Shown: in pieces, positions 30,616-33,131 of the stretch
Position numbering within the stretch: the stretch's first letter is position 1
Layout of the letters: each line of letters starts with the position of its first letter
NCBI GenBank assembly: GCA_014621425.1
Contig: JAANBB010000432.1
Location: 1-33,131, forward strand
DNA length: 33,131 nt
Reading direction: 5' to 3'
Source: Cylindrodendrum hubeiense
Taxonomy: Eukaryota; Ascomycota; Sordariomycetes; Hypocreales; Nectriaceae
Notes under the pieces: model-generated
The model's input: the letters and a program-made list of their open reading frames with translations, nothing else
Told to the model about the DNA's origin: nothing
Database searches by the model: none
Made by a program: the position numbers and the translations under genes

Positions 30616-32975
30616 TCACTCTGGTTGACCCGGAGGATGGAAGTTGAAGTTTGGCTCGTTGATCAACTCCATCATCTGTTGGTTGCTGTTAAACCAATCC
30701 TCAAGGTGAGTTGTGTTGCCCATCCATATTCTATAATCCGTTGCTCTTTGTCCATCTACACCCTCCGACATTTGAGCATCCCCTGTTCCTTGTTCGGCTA
30801 CCTCGCCCTGGGCTTGTACTGTCCCGTGCGGCTGGAATCCTCCATTATCGGGGGGTACAGGCAGACCCAACTCGAACATATATGTGTGAAGTCTCTCTCT
30901 CGCCTGCCCTTGATCCGCTGATGGGGATGAGTTACGGAATTCAACATAACGGCGAGCCGCGTTGAATAGGACGCGGAAAAGATGAACGACCCTCGTTGCT
31001 TGGTCGGAGATTGCCGGAGTCGACTCCATAGATGAGATGAAGCTACCCAGACGGTCTAGGTCCATCTGGTCTTGGGTTTCAATGACATTGCAAAAGAGGA
31101 CAATAAAGGGAATGAAAGGGGCGAAGAGCAATGTCCTGGACGTGTTAGCCGCACTGAGACAGGGTCAAGAACGCTTGCGAGGTGTAATTCGGGGGACACG
31201 ACACGCTTACTTACCAGTGCATGTATACTGTAAAATGGACTGAATGAACATTCTCGATGATTGCCATGCAATCTTGGTGCCGCCGGAGACATCTTCTTGC
31301 AGCTTCTATACATTCAGATATGAATGGATTTGAAGATTGCAGAGGAGATGGGCTTGCACGATACACCATTGTGAGGAGAGAGAGGCAAAGGATATCGTCT
31401 GAGACGGGAATGAAGTTTGCAAATGTGTCCCCGATCTTCTTACTTGCCTCGCCTATCCACTTTGTCTATAGATGAATGGTTAACTAAAGCCCCCGTGTTT
31501 GCCTTTTACAGTGGTGTAGATGGCGAGCTAAGTGCGGTAAACTCACATTGATTTCAGCTGACTTTGTCATAATCTCGTTTAGGTCATTTGCCAGCTCATG
31601 TACGCGGGAGTTTCGCACGTGATCGGGCTGCGTCATAGAGTCAGGACTATAAAGCATCTCATATACTCTTCCCTGACATCTGGCAGTTTTGATCCATTGG
31701 CTCGCCAGTGCCAAGAGGTGAGTGGAATCTTGAAGATCCGTGAGTGGGATAGGCAACGTTACTTCCCAGTCTGGAATAGTCGAAGCTCGTCCTAGGCGAA
31801 GCGACAGACTCTTGTCAAGAACGTATATGCACCAAAATAGTGTTTGCCTCTGCTGCGTATCGCTTGTATTATCGTTGTTTTTGCCAAGTCGATGAAACCC
31901 GAGTGTCTGACAAAGCTCTGAAGCCTTCGAAACTAAAGTCCAAGACAGAGATGGTTTCGAAATTTCGATAGCGTGAACAGCCTGGGCACTTGTCAGTTAT
32001 GTGTTTATTGAGTGAAGGCCAGGAAGAAGATACGCACACCTAGAACTAGGGCAAGGATCGTGCGGATGTTGGTAGGTAGATGCAAGGGTAGAGTGGCGAG
32101 GGCCGTTTCCAAGTTGGTGCAACATAACTGAACAAATGAAAGGGCTTCGTTTCTTTCGTCGGATGTGTCATTCGCACAATACTGAAAAAGGTACAGGAGA
32201 CCCGCGTTGGCGATAATAAAGTCGGCTTCGGAGAAATCTTTGGAAAAGTAAACTCTGAGGCAGAGGTCCGAAAAGTGTTCGATGGAACAGAAGTCGAGCA
32301 TCCAGGAAATTGCCTCAGACTTTCCGTCTAAAATAGTTCAACATGTTAGTCTAAGCAGGCTAATGGTGGAAAAAGCTGAGGCAATGAGGCGTGGAGATAT
32401 GCAGGGAACATCGGCCTTTTAACTTGCATGGGTCGTATCGACTCACTTTTTATGACTTGTATCAGGGCCACGGTCTTTTGGATGGGTGGCAGTTCGTAAT
32501 CTTGAATGGGAGAGCACACGGTGGGCTTGGCGTTGGGATAAGCCATCTCAACCGCGACGCTTTGATGCTTCATACTGTTGATAATGCGGTGGAGGCCGTC
32601 GAGGGTCTCGCGTAACTCGAGACTTGAGTCTTGCGTGGAGTGTTTATGAACAGCGTTTCGAAGGAAATCGTTGGCAAAGGCGGATTGAGTGGCTAGGGAG
32701 GACTCTCCTTCGACGACGGGGCTATCCGAGGACGATTGGACGATGTTTTCGAAGGAGTTCAAAGGTTCAGCTGGTATTTGGTTCGGGATTACTCTTGCTG
32801 GACTCTTGCAAGACGGAGCCGACTGAGAGCCCGGAGAGGTCAAGTCTGTCTGGCGGCTCTGTAGGAGTTGAGTCACTTCTTCAAGTCGCTTATCGAGGAG
32901 ATCGATCTTCTTCTCACTAACAAGGGAGTGGACCCGATTAGTGTTTGGCAATGTGAGGGGAATGCAGATTTTCTT
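30616..32975 (-). CDS. Fungal-specific transcription factor (Zn2Cys6 type), 5' incomplete, at least 674 aa, five exons in view
   Basis: Exons on the minus strand: 32975-32447, 32327-32038, 31981-31547, 31465-31215, 31135-30616; all junctions keep frame (2025 nt). The first visible residues, KKICIP, look like the last Cys of a zinc binuclear cluster; the acceptor TTTACGCAG lies just before them. A coiled-coil-like linker follows (SEKKIDLLDKRLEEVTQLLQ). The fungal transcription-factor middle-homology domain covers roughly residues 180-420: ISWMLDFCSIEHF, FIIANAGLLYLF, ALVLGAVHAIEISKPSLSW, ASELCQTLGFHR, TLFWCIYVLDKSLSLRLGRAS, IPDWEV. Later, ARRCLRRHQDCM and VYMHWTLLFAPFIPFIVLFC are also family-typical. 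It is a nuclear regulator, and by position a candidate regulator of the adjacent drug-efflux gene. Most of the DNA-binding domain is not visible in the 156 nt remaining to the edge. Confidence 0.85.
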
Positions 32976-33009
32976 CTGCGTAAAGAAATCAACTGGACCA
33001 AGGGAATGA

Positions 33010-33131
33010 AACAAAAAGTGGAGGATTCACAAAAGGCTCAAAGCTGTCAAGGTCACCTTCCCCGCCGAAGACGGTACTGAACCCCTCACTAGCGAGCAGA
33101 TCTGGGAGCATTTGAAGGCCAACGTCGAAGG
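33010..33131 (+). CDS. Codon-biased open frame running off the right edge (partial, unidentified)
   Basis: After a TGA at 33007-33009 this frame stays open to the window end (40 codons). From about 33043 it uses strongly C-ending codons (GTC AAG GTC ACC TTC CCC GCC GAA GAC) and encodes a soluble, protein-like segment (VKVTFPAEDGTEPLTSEQIW and so on). I do not recognise the family. It may be an exon of a plus-strand gene or of an inserted element; the opposite frame is also open there. It overlaps the place where the transcription factor's zinc-cluster exon or its intron is expected. Confidence 0.3.

Overview
The window is nuclear DNA of a filamentous ascomycete. Seven of the ten genes that are complete or nearly so use short introns (about 45-100 nt) with GTRNGT donors, CTAAY-type branch points and YAG acceptors. 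The gene families (Pth11-like rhodopsin-fold receptor, HET domain, DUF3669, PDR-type ABC transporter, fungal-specific transcription factor) are typical of Pezizomycotina. The content suggests a Sordariomycete, possibly Hypocreales, but the species cannot be fixed from the sequence alone. Exon models below were built by hand from splice signals; all complete models close in frame.

Left part (1-9600). A gene entering from the left edge begins with a mitochondrial-type presequence on the minus strand. A five-exon COMT-type O-methyltransferase (minus) and a six-exon Pth11-like membrane protein (plus) diverge from a 2.2 kb intergenic region. A gene-poor stretch of about 4 kb follows; its only distinctive content is a decayed His-rich coding-like repeat near 8.2 kb.

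Central part (9600-23300). This is the unusual region. A HET-domain protein (938 aa) carries a C-terminal cysteine/histidine module. The same module, with nearly invariant metal-ligand spacing, occurs in two further genes at 15.9-17.5 kb (minus) and 20.0-21.2 kb (plus). Interleaved with them are an F-box-type protein, a tiny two-exon gene and a DUF3669 kinase-like protein. Five perfect CGCANNTGCG palindromes (extended E-boxes) lie within 1.1 kb around the tiny gene, and I saw none elsewhere in the window. I infer a locus related to incompatibility or innate immunity, built on a shared zinc-binding module; no function is demonstrated by the sequence.

Right part (24700-33131). A six-exon full-size PDR-type ABC drug-efflux transporter (1466 aa, minus) is followed upstream, in the same orientation, by a multi-exon fungal-specific transcription factor. 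The factor's zinc cluster is mostly missing from the window. This is a plausible regulator/efflux pair. A codon-biased open frame on the plus strand runs off the right edge.
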